From positions 1 through 64,000 of the forward strand of contig NZ_JAEUAN010000003.1 in assembly GCF_019511445.1 (NCBI RefSeq): a DNA stretch of 64,000 nt, given 5' to 3'. Both the position numbers and the translations under genes were made by a program. The notes beneath the pieces were generated by a model. The model had not been told where the DNA came from. It saw only the letters and a program-made list of their open reading frames with translations, and did not search any database. Shown here piece by piece: positions 47,367 through 57,137 of this stretch (its first letter is position 1; each line of letters begins with the position of its first letter). The stretch comes from Aliirhizobium wenxiniae. Lineage in GTDB: Bacteria > Pseudomonadota > Alphaproteobacteria > Rhizobiales > Rhizobiaceae.

Positions 47367-48635
47367 GTGAACCATTTTCAGTATATCGACGGCGTGCTGC
47401 ACGCCGAAAACGTCGACATTCGCGACATTGCCAAGGCTGTCGGAACGCCGTTCTACGTCTATTCGACAGCAACGCTCGAGCGCCATTACAAGGTTTTCGC
47501 CGCAGCGTTTTCCGATGTCGACACCATGGTCTGTTACGCCATGAAGGCGAATTCCAACCAGGCCGTGCTGAAGACACTTGGTCGGCTTGGCGCAGGCGTC
47601 GATGTGGTTTCCGGCGGTGAACTGCGCCGTGCGCTGGCCGCAGGCATTCCGGCCAGCCGTATCATGTTCTCCGGCGTCGGCAAGACGGTCGCGGAGCTGG
47701 ATCTGGCGCTCGAAGCCGGCATCTACTGCTTCAACGTCGAATCCGAACCGGAACTGGAAGTTCTCAACCTGCGCGCCATCAAGGCCGGGAAAAAGGCGCA
47801 TGTCTCCTTCCGCATCAATCCGGATGTGGATGCAGGAACGCATGCCAAGATCTCGACCGGCAAGAAGGAAAACAAGTTCGGCATCGCCTATGATCGTGCC
47901 CGCGCGGTCTATGCCCATGCGGCAACACTTGCCGGCATCGAGGTGACCGGCATCGACATGCATATCGGCAGCCAGATCACCGAACTGGAGCCCTTCGAGC
48001 ACGCTTTCCGCCTGTTGCGCGAACTGGTCGACACGCTGCGCGGCGATGGCCACCGGATCGATCATGTCGATATCGGCGGCGGTCTCGGCATTCCTTACAA
48101 GGATGACAACACGCCTCCTCCGCTGCCGGATGCCTATGCAGATACGGTGAAGCGCCAGCTGCGCTCGCTCAATTGCAAGATCGTCACCGAACCGGGCCGC
48201 CTGATCGTCGGCAATGCCGGCATTCTGGTGACCGAGGTCATCTACGTGAAGGACGGCGGCGAAAAGACCTTCGTCATCGTCGACGGTGCGATGAACGACC
48301 TGATCCGCCCGACGCTTTACGAAGCCTATCACATGATCCGCCCGGTCGTCGTACCGGCCACTGACGCACCGCGCATCCGTGGCGATATCGTCGGCCCGGT
48401 CTGCGAGACCGGCGACTATCTGGCACTCGATCGCGAGATGGCGGAACCGAAGCCGGGCGACCTGATCGCCGTCGCATCGGCCGGAGCCTATGGCGCCGTG
48501 CAGGCCGGAACCTACAATTCCCGCCTTCTCGTGCCGGAAGTTCTGGTCAAGGGCTCGGAGTTCCACGTCATCCGCCCACGCAGCACCTATGACGAGCTTA
48601 TCGGCCTCGATTCCGTTCCCGCCTGGCTCAACTGA
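47367..48635 (+). CDS. lysA: Diaminopimelate decarboxylase
   Basis: 422 residues, last step of lysine synthesis. The PLP lysine is K60 in CYAMKANSN; HIGSQITELEPF and GPVCETGDYLA are conserved family segments. It starts with GTG 47367, 15 bp after the lptM stop. The first pathway enzyme gene, lysC, is at 13875. Confidence 0.97.
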   Translation: MNHFQYIDGVLHAENVDIRDIAKAVGTPFYVYSTATLERHYKVFAAAFSDVDTMVCYAMKANSNQAVLKTLGRLGAGVDVVSGGELRRALAAGIPASRIMFSGVGKTVAELDLALEAGIYCFNVESEPELEVLNLRAIKAGKKAHVSFRINPDVDAGTHAKISTGKKENKFGIAYDRARAVYAHAATLAGIEVTGIDMHIGSQITELEPFEHAFRLLRELVDTLRGDGHRIDHVDIGGGLGIPYKDDNTPPPLPDAYADTVKRQLRSLNCKIVTEPGRLIVGNAGILVTEVIYVKDGGEKTFVIVDGAMNDLIRPTLYEAYHMIRPVVVPATDAPRIRGDIVGPVCETGDYLALDREMAEPKPGDLIAVASAGAYGAVQAGTYNSRLLVPEVLVKGSEFHVIRPRSTYDELIGLDSVPAWLN

Positions 48636-48780
48636 GAGCCGGATGCGCACTTGACGCGACATTCACAATTGCGGGAAACTGCCTAAAATATGGGGGCCGG
48701 CCCACGCCTGCCCTCGTCTTCGCCACAAAGACTGTTATCTTAGAGGCTTGTTTGCGCCGCCACGATCGGAGACGGACCGC

Positions 48781-51525
48781 ATGAGCTTTACCCGCAAAGG
48801 TGCTTTCGAGACCCATCCCGCGCTTGCCCGCAGGGTGGCCCTGAAGCGTTCCTTCGCGCGTATCGTGCTGTTTTTCGAGCGTCTTTTGCCGAAGGCGCTT
48901 GCGCCGGTCGGCATCGTTGCCCTGTTTTTCTCCGCATCCTGGTTCGGCATATTCCGCCTGTCACCGGATTGGTTGCGCTGGATCCTGCTCACGGGCTTCC
49001 TTGTCGCGCTTCTTGCTACCCTTTTGCCTTTGGCGCGGATTCGCTGGCCGAGCGCCAATGAAGCCGACCGCCTGCTGGAGGATCGCAACAATCTTCCGCA
49101 CCAGCCGGTCGGCGTACAGGAAGACGAACCAGCCTTCGAGACCCCCCTCTCCCGCGCCCTGTGGAAGGAACACCAGATCCGCATGGCGAAGCGCATCGCA
49201 GCGCTCGATGCGGGCCTGCCGCAGCCGGATATCGCCAAGCATGACCGCTTCGGCCTGCGCGCCATTCCGGCGCTGGTCTTTACCGTGGCGCTCGCCTTTT
49301 CCTATTCCAACCGCGGCGGCAGCGTAGGCGATGCCTTCGTTCCCGCACCGCTGGCACCGAGCATCAACCCCGATCTGCGCATCGACGCATGGCTGACCCC
49401 GCCCTCCTATACCGGGCGCGCGCCCGTGTTTCTGACCGGCCAGCAAGCGCAGAACAATAACGGCACCGTGTCCATTCCACAGAACTCCGCCCTGACGGTC
49501 CGCGTCACCGGCGGCGAGGGCGAAGAGGCGGTGGTCTTCACCACGACCGCCAACAAGCAGGATGTGACGCTCCAGACCGAAGAGGCGAAAGCTGGCGCGA
49601 AAAAGGCTGCTGAGCAGGCCCAGAATGGCGCTGATGCTCCCGCCGCCCAGGCCCCGACACCTCAGCCACCAACAGCACCGGCAAATGGCAACCAGCCGCT
49701 CGCGCCGCGCACCTATGCAATGGCGGTCAACGAAAGCGGCAATCTGACCGTCAACGGACAGAGCTGGACATTCAACGTCATTCCCGACCGTCCGCCGGAA
49801 ATCGCCTTCGAGGGCCAGCCGAAGCGATCGGTAAATGGCGCATTGGAAATCGGCTTCAAGACCAAGGACGATTACGGCATCCGGGAAGCCCATGCGCTGA
49901 TCGAGCCTGCCGGCCCACAGGACCCGGCAGCAACACCGCTTTACCCGCTGCCCGAATACCGGCTCGACCTGCCGCGCCAGACCAGAGGCCAGGAGATCAA
50001 GGGCCTGACCAGCCGCAGTCTGATCGAGCATCCGCTTGCCGGCAAGCGCGTTCGCGTGACGCTGGTCGCAACCGATGGCGCCGGCCAGACGGGACGCAGC
50101 CCGGTCCATGAAATGATCCTTCCCGGTCGTGGCTTCTCCGAGCCTCTGGCCGCAGCCGTTGCCGAACAGCGGCAGGTCTTTGCACTAGACACGCGCCAGA
50201 TGCCGAAGGCGATCGAACTCAACGAGGCGCTGACAATTCGTCCTGACGAAACCATTCCCAACCTCGGCCACTTCCTGCTGATCGAATCCGCCCGCGGCCG
50301 CATGAAGCTCGCCCGCGGCGAGGAACAGTTGAAGGAAACCGCAGACTATCTCTGGGAGATCGCCCTCGGCATCGAGGATGGCGACCTGTCGCTGGCCGAA
50401 CGTCGCCTGCGCGATGCCCAGCGCAATCTCTCCGAAGCCCTGCAGAATGGCGCAAACGATCAGGAGATCGCCCGCCTGATGCAGGAAATGCGCGAGGCGA
50501 TGCAGCAATATATGAATGAATTGGCGCAGCGGATGCAGAACGCCCCTCGGGCGCAGCAGAACATGCAGGCGCAGAATGTCATCCGCCAGCGCGATCTGCA
50601 GAACATGATGGACCAGATCGAAAACCTGGCCCGTTCCGGCAATCGCGATGCCGCCCAGCAGATGCTGAACGAATTGCAGCGGATGATGAACAACCTGCAG
50701 GCCGGACGCCCACAGCGCGGCCAGCAGGGCCAGCAGCAGCAGAACAGCCAGATGCGCCAGCAGATCGATAAGCTCGGCGAGATCATGCAGGAACAGCAGC
50801 GACTGATGGACCAGACCTTCAAACTGGATCAGGCACTTCGCGACCGCATGCAGCGCGGCGACCCGGAGCAGCAGGGTGAAGGTGAGCAGCAACAGTCACA
50901 ACAAGGTCAGCAGGGCCAGCAGCAAGAGGGCCAGCAGGGTCAACAAGGCCAGCAGGGTCAGGGCCAGCAAGGGCAGCAGAACACCGACCAGATGACGGCC
51001 GAACAGCTGCGCGAGGCGCTGAAGAACCTGCGCGCCCAGCAGGAAGGCCTCGGCAAGAAGCTCGGCGAGCTGCAGCAGGGCCTGAAGGATCTCGGCATGC
51101 AGCCCGGCGAAGGGTTCGGCCAGGCAGAGCGCGAGATGGGCAATGCCGGTCAGGCGCTCGGCCAGGGACAAGGCGAACAGGCCGTGCAGGGACAGGGCAA
51201 TGCACTAAACGCCCTGCGCCAGGGTGCCCAGAACATGATGCAGCAGATGATGCAGGCCATGCAGGGCCAAGGTCAGGGACAAGAGGGCCAACAGAATGGC
51301 GAGGGCGAAGGCATGGCCAACCAGGGCGGCCAGAACGGCCGCGACCCGCTGGGCCGCCCGCGCGCCACGTCAGGCCCGGATTTCGGCGATCAGGTAAAGG
51401 TCCCGGACGAGATCGACGTCCAGCGGGCGCGAGAAATTCTCGATGCGATCCGTGAGAAACTTGGTGGTGCGCTTTCGGGTGATGCCGAGCGGCAGTACCT
51501 GGAGCGGTTGCTGGAGATCAGGTGA
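48781..51525 (+). CDS. TIGR02302 / DUF4175 large membrane protein
   Basis: 914 residues. Two N-terminal membrane segments (about 30-50 and 60-80) and a third near 165-185 precede a periplasmic region with an Ig-like stretch (GLTSRSLIEHPLAGKRVRVT). The second half is a long Gln/Met/Asn-rich, largely helical domain with GQQGQQ repeats (about residues 635-870). The family is alphaproteobacterial and of unknown function. ATG 48781 chosen. It follows lysA by 145 bp. Confidence 0.9.
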   Translation: MSFTRKGAFETHPALARRVALKRSFARIVLFFERLLPKALAPVGIVALFFSASWFGIFRLSPDWLRWILLTGFLVALLATLLPLARIRWPSANEADRLLEDRNNLPHQPVGVQEDEPAFETPLSRALWKEHQIRMAKRIAALDAGLPQPDIAKHDRFGLRAIPALVFTVALAFSYSNRGGSVGDAFVPAPLAPSINPDLRIDAWLTPPSYTGRAPVFLTGQQAQNNNGTVSIPQNSALTVRVTGGEGEEAVVFTTTANKQDVTLQTEEAKAGAKKAAEQAQNGADAPAAQAPTPQPPTAPANGNQPLAPRTYAMAVNESGNLTVNGQSWTFNVIPDRPPEIAFEGQPKRSVNGALEIGFKTKDDYGIREAHALIEPAGPQDPAATPLYPLPEYRLDLPRQTRGQEIKGLTSRSLIEHPLAGKRVRVTLVATDGAGQTGRSPVHEMILPGRGFSEPLAAAVAEQRQVFALDTRQMPKAIELNEALTIRPDETIPNLGHFLLIESARGRMKLARGEEQLKETADYLWEIALGIEDGDLSLAERRLRDAQRNLSEALQNGANDQEIARLMQEMREAMQQYMNELAQRMQNAPRAQQNMQAQNVIRQRDLQNMMDQIENLARSGNRDAAQQMLNELQRMMNNLQAGRPQRGQQGQQQQNSQMRQQIDKLGEIMQEQQRLMDQTFKLDQALRDRMQRGDPEQQGEGEQQQSQQGQQGQQQEGQQGQQGQQGQGQQGQQNTDQMTAEQLREALKNLRAQQEGLGKKLGELQQGLKDLGMQPGEGFGQAEREMGNAGQALGQGQGEQAVQGQGNALNALRQGAQNMMQQMMQAMQGQGQGQEGQQNGEGEGMANQGGQNGRDPLGRPRATSGPDFGDQVKVPDEIDVQRAREILDAIREKLGGALSGDAERQYLERLLEIR

Positions 51526-51544
51526 GGTCTATTGAGGGATCGAT

Positions 51545-51721
51545 CCCCTCACCAACAAAATCTAAGACTTAGCCTTCGGCTAAGTCTTAGATTTTGTATC
51601 CTCTCCCACAAGGGGAGAGGTAAGGCCTCGAGATCGCGGCACCGGTATCTCTCCCCTTGTGAGAGAGAAAGCAATTTCGAAATCTTAGCGCAGCTAAGTT
51701 TCAGAAATTGCAAGTGAGGGG
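51545..51721. repeat. MITE-like palindromic repeat, copy 2 (177 bp)
   Basis: Ends CCCCTCAC and GTGAGGGG. The 29-bp ends match as inverted repeats at 22 of 29 positions. The interior has a long AAATCTAAGACTTAGCC palindrome and paired CTCTCCC-CACAAGGGGAGAG hairpins. It is highly similar to 25842-26020 along its whole length. It lies between two convergent genes. Confidence 0.85.
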
Positions 51722-51733
51722 ATTTTTCTCCGT

Positions 51734-52111
51734 TTAGGCAGCCTGCGACGCCACACCAGCCAGCGCTCTTGCCACAGCCTTGCGGATATCCGGCAGCGCG
51801 AACGGCTTCGGCACGACATCGACGATCTTTGAGGCCAGATCATCGGCGCGTTCCCGTTGCTCGGCATAACCGGTCATCAGCAGGATCTTCATATCGGGGA
51901 AGCGGACGGAAGCCTGGTGAGCGAGTTCGATCCCGTCCATCACCGGCATGCGGATATCGGAGAGGAGCAGATCGTAGGAGCCTTCGTCGAGCTTCTCTAG
52001 CCCTTCGGCCCCATCACCGGCTTCAAAGGTCTCGTGGCCGTCAAGGCGCAGTGCGCGCGCGACAAAGCGACGGAGAGATTCCTCGTCTTCGGTAATAAGG
52101 ATTCTGGCCAT
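51734..52111 (-). CDS. Single-domain response regulator (CpdR-like)
   Basis: 125 residues, a receiver domain only. The phospho-acceptor Asp is in YDLLLSDIRMPVMDG, with conserved acidic pair EDE near the N-terminus and K in VVPKPFALPDIR. CpdR-type proteins of this size control ClpXP proteolysis in the cell cycle; this one might be CpdR2 or another single-domain regulator, so no symbol is given. An ATG 9 nt upstream is possible but its SD is too close. Confidence 0.88.
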   Translation of the reverse strand: MARILITEDEESLRRFVARALRLDGHETFEAGDGAEGLEKLDEGSYDLLLSDIRMPVMDGIELAHQASVRFPDMKILLMTGYAEQRERADDLASKIVDVVPKPFALPDIRKAVARALAGVASQAA

Positions 52112-52261
52112 AGCGATCATCGCTCCCTGTGTTTCAATTCGGGAGCAAATGACCAGACTTTCCTTTTCGAGGAGTAAACGGAGCCCCCGTAGCGGCTCCG
52201 GATGGTTAACGCCTTGCCACCGCCGGGATGCGATTTCTTATCTCCCGACGCTCGTTTCGCA

Positions 52262-52804
52262 TCACGCGTCGCCGGTGACGACGCCGACGAAAGGCAGTTC
52301 GCGGAAGGCATAGGCTGCATCCATGCCGTAACCGACGACGAAATAGTCGGGGCATTCGAAACCGACATAATCGGCTTCCAGCTCTTCCTTGCGCTTGACG
52401 CTCTTGTCCAGAAGCACGGCGATCGTCACGTTGCGCGCGCCACGCTCATAGAGCAGTTCCTTGGCGAATTTCAGCGTGCGGCCGGATTCCAGAATGTCGT
52501 CGATCAGAAGCACGTCGCGGCCATGCACGTCGCTGTCGATATCTTTCACGATGCGAACGCCCTGCGACACCGTGCCCGTGCCATAGCTCGACAGGGTGAT
52601 GAACTCGACTTCCGGAGCAAGGCCGGTCTCATGCAATGAGCGTAGAAGATCGGCTGCGAAAATGAACGATCCCTTGAGGATGGCGATGACCAGCAGGTCC
52701 TTGGTCGGACCGGAGGCGATCTCGGCAGCGATGGCATGATTGCGCTCGGCAATCTGCTCGGCGGTAAATAGCGGTTCGATCTGCTTGCCGCGCACGACTG
52801 GCAT
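52262..52804 (-). CDS. hpt: Hypoxanthine phosphoribosyltransferase
   Basis: 180 residues. PRPP-binding loop VLLIDDILESGRTLKFA and the family ILKGSFIFAADLLR segment. Salvages hypoxanthine (and often guanine) to nucleotides. Divergent arrangement with ftsE further right is typical in rhizobia. Confidence 0.95.
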   Translation of the reverse strand: MPVVRGKQIEPLFTAEQIAERNHAIAAEIASGPTKDLLVIAILKGSFIFAADLLRSLHETGLAPEVEFITLSSYGTGTVSQGVRIVKDIDSDVHGRDVLLIDDILESGRTLKFAKELLYERGARNVTIAVLLDKSVKRKEELEADYVGFECPDYFVVGYGMDAAYAFRELPFVGVVTGDA

Positions 52805-52866
52805 GAGGCTCTCCTGCAGTTTCTAAAGCAGCCGCGATAGCACAATCGGCACCGCTAAAGAAAGCT

Positions 52867-53550
52867 TCAGGCTCCGCGCTCGGCCAATGACAGCCTCAGA
52901 TCGGGTAGTTTTCCACCGGGATGGGGCACACGAACGGAAAAGCCGTAGCTTTCGCGACCACCAATCTGCGAAGCAGAGGTCGAGATCAAGGTGCTGGCAA
53001 CCACGGTCTCGCCCGACAGAAGATCGGCGCGTATCGACGGCATGGCAAGGCGGCCCTCCGTGCGGTTCTCGACGATCCCGTTGATGAGAAGCACCCGCAT
53101 GCCATTGGCATCCTGCGGGGTCATCGTCACATGCGTGATATCGAGCGCCGGCCCCGGATCAACCGATGCGTTGCCCGAGAGCAGCGAAAAACCGCCGAAC
53201 AGCGTGAACACGGTCACGACGACACTTGCGACCACGGCCACGAAAGCATCGGGAGACAGACGCAGGAGTTTTCGTTCGATCGCGCCGATTATGCCGCCAG
53301 AAGCGGTAATGGCAGAAGCGGGCTCGGCCCTTCCGGGGCGCCGATCATGGGGAGAAGCATTGGCGGCCTCACGCCGACGTGTTCGATCCCTGACCGGCAC
53401 GAAATGCGCATCCTCGACCTCAGACGATTTCACGAAAGCCTTGGGAAAACGGATGACCTTTCCCTTGCTGCCTTTCTCATCGCCTTCAGGCGGAAGAATA
53501 TCGATCGGCATCTCGGCGTGGGCTTTGCGGCGGTCCTGGAAGGTGCTCAT
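52867..53550 (-). CDS. Membrane-anchored hypothetical protein near ftsEX
   Basis: 227 residues. A charged cytoplasmic N-terminus with HDRRPGRAE, one membrane segment (about 108-130, DAFVAVVASVVVTVFTLFGG), and a periplasmic C-terminal domain with FxLYD-like character (ITHVTMTPQDANGMRVLLIN, then NRTEGRLAMPSIRADLL). Start ATG 53550 with GAGGG upstream. Function unknown; location between hpt and ftsE hints at an envelope role only by association. Confidence 0.75.
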   Translation of the reverse strand: MSTFQDRRKAHAEMPIDILPPEGDEKGSKGKVIRFPKAFVKSSEVEDAHFVPVRDRTRRREAANASPHDRRPGRAEPASAITASGGIIGAIERKLLRLSPDAFVAVVASVVVTVFTLFGGFSLLSGNASVDPGPALDITHVTMTPQDANGMRVLLINGIVENRTEGRLAMPSIRADLLSGETVVASTLISTSASQIGGRESYGFSVRVPHPGGKLPDLRLSLAERGA

Positions 53551-53774
53551 GGGGCCCTCTCCGCCCGCCTCGTCAAGATTGCCCGGATCGGTCTCGATCG
53601 GGCATCGGAGGTGGGGCATTGAAACAAACTCTCCCCGGTCGTAAACTGATATGGTTAACGCTTTCCAAATTTGGCCTGAAAATCGCCCTTTTGACTGCCT
53701 GATTTACCCTTCGTTTACCCGCGGCGTTAAGAGATAGCCGTTCAAAGCTTCATACAGCCAATGCAAGGTCTCCG

Positions 53775-54434
53775 GTGATCCATTTCGAAAATGTCGGTCT
53801 GCGTTATGGCATGGGTCCGGAAATCCTCCGGGACATGACGTTCGACATTCCCAAACGATCCTTCCAGTTCCTGACCGGCCCCTCGGGCGCCGGCAAGACG
53901 ACGCTGCTTCGGCTGTTGTTCATGTCGCTCAATCCGACCCGCGGCATCATCCGCATGTTCGGGCGCGACCTGTCGCAGATCCCGCGTGACGAGTTTCCGA
54001 TGCTGCGTCGCCGCGTCGGCATCGTCTTTCAGGATTTTCGTCTTCTCGATCATCTGACAACATACGAGAATGTCGCCCTGCCCTTGCGGGTCAGGGGCAA
54101 GGATGAGGTATCTTATCGCAACGACGTGATCGACCTTCTGAAATGGGTTGGTCTCGGCGAGCGAATCAACGTGCTGCCGGCAATCCTGTCGGGTGGGGAA
54201 AAGCAGCGCGCCGCGATTGCCCGCGCCCTGATGGACCGCCCGGAAATATTGCTGGCAGATGAACCCACGGGCAATGTCGATCCGCCCATGGCCCGTCGCC
54301 TGCTGAGCCTGTTTATGGAATTGAACCGGTTGGGCACCGCCGTCGTTATCGCCACGCATGATCTGGCATTGATGGATCAGGTCGATGCGCGGCGCATGAT
54401 CCTGACCGAAGGACGGCTCGACATCTATGAATGA
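53775..54434 (+). CDS. ftsE: Cell division ATP-binding protein FtsE
   Basis: 219 residues. Walker A GPSGAGKTT, signature LSGGEKQRA and Walker B ILLADEPTGNVD. With FtsX it activates periplasmic cell-wall hydrolases at the septum. Overlaps ftsX by 8 nt. Confidence 0.96.
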   Translation: MIHFENVGLRYGMGPEILRDMTFDIPKRSFQFLTGPSGAGKTTLLRLLFMSLNPTRGIIRMFGRDLSQIPRDEFPMLRRRVGIVFQDFRLLDHLTTYENVALPLRVRGKDEVSYRNDVIDLLKWVGLGERINVLPAILSGGEKQRAAIARALMDRPEILLADEPTGNVDPPMARRLLSLFMELNRLGTAVVIATHDLALMDQVDARRMILTEGRLDIYE

Positions 54435-55470
54435 GGCAGGCCGGATGGGAAGGACCGATCTTCCCGAAGAGGAAACCACGAGCACCGGACACCAGAACGC
54501 CTCGCGGCGACGCGCGGAGATGCGCGTGCGCCCGACAGGCGCTATCCTGCCGCCCGCCAATATCCAGGGCAACGCCCTGATGGTCGTGATCGCCATCATG
54601 GCATTTCTCGCCTGTCTCACGCTCGGCGCGGTCAGCATGGTGCGCGCCACTGCCGCCGGCTGGCAGAGCCAGATTTCGCGCGAGATCACCATTCAGATCA
54701 AGCCTGCCGATGGCCTGGACATGGACGCCGCCTTGAAGAAGGCTCGAGATCTGGCTCTGACCTTCGTCGGCACCAAGTCGGGCACGATCATGGATGATGC
54801 CGCGACCGCAAGGCTTCTAGAACCCTGGCTTGGCGCCGATCTGCAACTGGACGAACTGCCCGTTCCACGCCTCGTCATCGTTACCATTGACGAAAGCAAT
54901 CCGCCGGACTTCGAAGGCATGCGCGCGCTCTTGAAAACGGAATTGCCGCAGGCGTTTCTGGACGACCACCGCACCTGGGTCGATCGGCTGGTCTCCATGG
55001 CGCGCACCACCGTGTGGATCGGTACGGGCGTGCTGATCCTCGTCTTTACCGCAATGATCCTGACCGTAATCTTCGCCACACGCGGTGCGCTTTCGGGCAA
55101 CCGCCATATCGTCGAGGTTCTGCATTTCGTCGGGGCCGAGCGCACTTTCGTGGCGCAGGAATTCCAGAAACACTTTCTCAAGATCAGCCTCAAGGGTTCC
55201 GCAGTCGGCAGCGTTCTGGCGGCGCTGCTTTTCGCAACAGCCAGTCTGTGGCAATCAAGTTCGCGTGCTACACCCGAAAGTGAGCAGGCCATGGCGCTTT
55301 TTGGATCGTTCACGATCGGGTGGAGCGGTTATCTCGGGATTTTGGCAACCATGCTGATTATTGCCCTGCTGACCACGCTGACAGCGCGTTTCACCGTGAT
55401 GCGGACAATCGACGAGATCGACCTCGTGCGTTCCGATCCATCCCGATCCGATGGACTACCGCCTTCGTGA
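54427..55470 (+). CDS. ftsX: Cell division protein FtsX
   Basis: 347 residues with four membrane segments, the first at about 50-70 and three in the C-terminal half, around a periplasmic loop (about 75-190). Long cytoplasmic N-terminus (RRRAEMRVRPTGAILPP). Works as the permease partner of FtsE and binds hydrolase regulators such as EnvC-like proteins; the M23 peptidase at 812 is a possible target. Confidence 0.92.
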   Translation: MNEAGRMGRTDLPEEETTSTGHQNASRRRAEMRVRPTGAILPPANIQGNALMVVIAIMAFLACLTLGAVSMVRATAAGWQSQISREITIQIKPADGLDMDAALKKARDLALTFVGTKSGTIMDDAATARLLEPWLGADLQLDELPVPRLVIVTIDESNPPDFEGMRALLKTELPQAFLDDHRTWVDRLVSMARTTVWIGTGVLILVFTAMILTVIFATRGALSGNRHIVEVLHFVGAERTFVAQEFQKHFLKISLKGSAVGSVLAALLFATASLWQSSSRATPESEQAMALFGSFTIGWSGYLGILATMLIIALLTTLTARFTVMRTIDEIDLVRSDPSRSDGLPPS

Positions 55471-55540
55471 CATTCAATCATATTATTTGGTAACGTTTCG
55501 AGGGCTATTCACCGCCTCAATCTGCGACTAATGACGGGTC

Positions 55541-56272
55541 ATGAAATTCGGCATGAGCAATCGCTGGAAACCCGAAAGCCGACCTCCGGGCCGGCACGAT
55601 ATCGGGCTATTGTCGCGCCATAGCGCCTTGCGGCGGTTCGCAAGGCGGCTCATCATGCTGGCCTTTATCGGAATAGCCATCCTCGGCGGCGGTTTTTTAT
55701 GGTTCGCTGATTCGGTGACGTCGCTGCGCGCGCCCGATGGCGTGAAGGCGGATGCGATCGTCGTGCTCACCGGCGGCTACCTTCGCATCGAGCAGGCCGT
55801 GGGCCTTTTGCGCGACGGCGCGGGCAAAAGGCTGCTGATTTCCGGCGCTCATCCCTCCACCACGCCGACCCAGATCCGCAAGGCGACCCAGGCATCTGCC
55901 GATCTGTTCAAATGCTGTGTCGATATAGGCTATGACGCGATCGACACGATCGGCAATGCCAACGAGATCACCCGCTGGATCCATGACCACGGCTACAAGT
56001 CCGTGCTGGTCGTGACCAACAACTATCACATGCTGCGCAGCCTTCACGAGCTGCGCCGCGCCGATCCCGCAACCGAATTCATCCCCTACCCGGTCGTCAA
56101 TGCCGACCTTGCCCGCCGCGCCTGGTTCACCGAACCCGACACGCTGCGCACCATGTTGTCGGAATACGGCAAGGTCGTGCTCGCCTCGCTTCGGGACTGG
56201 CTTGGCATGGCCCGCTGGACCGGGCTTCGAACGGAAGAAGATACTGCCCCGACCAAGGTCCCTTCCCCTTGA
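55541..56272 (+). CDS. YdcF/ElyC-like DUF218 protein
   Basis: 243 residues. One N-terminal membrane segment (about 35-55) and a DUF218 domain with AIVVLTGGYLRIEQAVGLLR and SVLVVTNNYHMLRSLHELRR. ElyC-type proteins affect undecaprenyl-phosphate use and envelope integrity. Part of the ftsE-ftsX-ydcF-plsC group. Confidence 0.88.
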   Translation: MKFGMSNRWKPESRPPGRHDIGLLSRHSALRRFARRLIMLAFIGIAILGGGFLWFADSVTSLRAPDGVKADAIVVLTGGYLRIEQAVGLLRDGAGKRLLISGAHPSTTPTQIRKATQASADLFKCCVDIGYDAIDTIGNANEITRWIHDHGYKSVLVVTNNYHMLRSLHELRRADPATEFIPYPVVNADLARRAWFTEPDTLRTMLSEYGKVVLASLRDWLGMARWTGLRTEEDTAPTKVPSP

Positions 56273-56345
56273 TCTCCTCGCCGAGAACTCTTTTTTCCTC
56301 AGCCGATCTCGTGTAGGCAACGCGCAATCCTCAAAGGAACCACTC

Positions 56346-57137
56346 ATGCTGTTGCTGCGCTCGATCCTGTTCAATACCGCGTTCTATACAAACACCATCC
56401 TGCGCATGATCCTGATGTCGCCGTATTATTTCCTTGCCCCGCGCAAGGCTGCCTTTCGCGTTCCGAAAGCCTGGGCGGCATCCAACAACTGGCTGATGGA
56501 AAAGATCGTCGGTGCGACGTTCGAGATCGAGGGCATGGAAAACATCCCCGAGGGTGGCTGCATCTTCGCGCCGAAACATCAGTCTGCCTGGGATACCTTC
56601 GCTCTACTGCCCTACCAGCGCGACCCGGTCTATATCCTGAAACGCGAACTGATGTGGATCCCGCTCTTCGGCTGGTATGTCGCCAAGCAGAAGATGATCC
56701 CCGTCAATCGCGGCGCCCGCGGCAAGGTCATGGTCGAGGTGATGAAGCGGACGAAAGAGGAAATGGACAATGGCCGCCAGCTGATCATCTATCCGGAAGG
56801 CACCCGCAAACCGCCGGGAGCGCCGCCGGAATACCGCTATGGCATTGCCCGCATCTATCGTGACGTCCAGGTGCCGGTCGTACCGATCGTTGCCCATTGG
56901 GGCCTGTTCTGGGGCCGCCGCAAGCTGGTGAAATATCCCGGCCGCTTCAAGGTACGCATCCTGCCGCCGATCCAGCCCGGCATGGACCCGGATGCCTTTT
57001 ATGCACATCTGATCGAGACGCTGGAAAAGGCGAGCGACGAACTGCTGATCGAAACTGTCGAGGCCAACCCGCACCTGCCACTACCGCCGACTGCAGCCAA
57101 GCGCCTGGCGGAGCTGCGGGGTCAATCGGCGGCCTGA
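56346..57137 (+). CDS. plsC: 1-acyl-sn-glycerol-3-phosphate acyltransferase (PlsC-like)
   Basis: 263 residues. The acyltransferase H-x4-D motif is KHQSAWDT and the substrate motif is YPEGTRK. An N-terminal membrane segment is present. Makes phosphatidic acid from lysophosphatidic acid in the inner membrane. ATG 56346 with AAAGGAA upstream; overlaps the convergent chaC gene by 16 nt. Confidence 0.93.
   Translation: MLLLRSILFNTAFYTNTILRMILMSPYYFLAPRKAAFRVPKAWAASNNWLMEKIVGATFEIEGMENIPEGGCIFAPKHQSAWDTFALLPYQRDPVYILKRELMWIPLFGWYVAKQKMIPVNRGARGKVMVEVMKRTKEEMDNGRQLIIYPEGTRKPPGAPPEYRYGIARIYRDVQVPVVPIVAHWGLFWGRRKLVKYPGRFKVRILPPIQPGMDPDAFYAHLIETLEKASDELLIETVEANPHLPLPPTAAKRLAELRGQSAA

Noticed and set aside
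47049-48662. Minus-strand open frame of 537 codons
   Set aside because: Antisense to lysA, lptM and part of argH; no domain or ribosome site.
25842-51721. Repeated hairpins considered as a CRISPR-like array
   Set aside because: Copies are single, far apart, of MITE-like structure, without regular spacers or cas genes.
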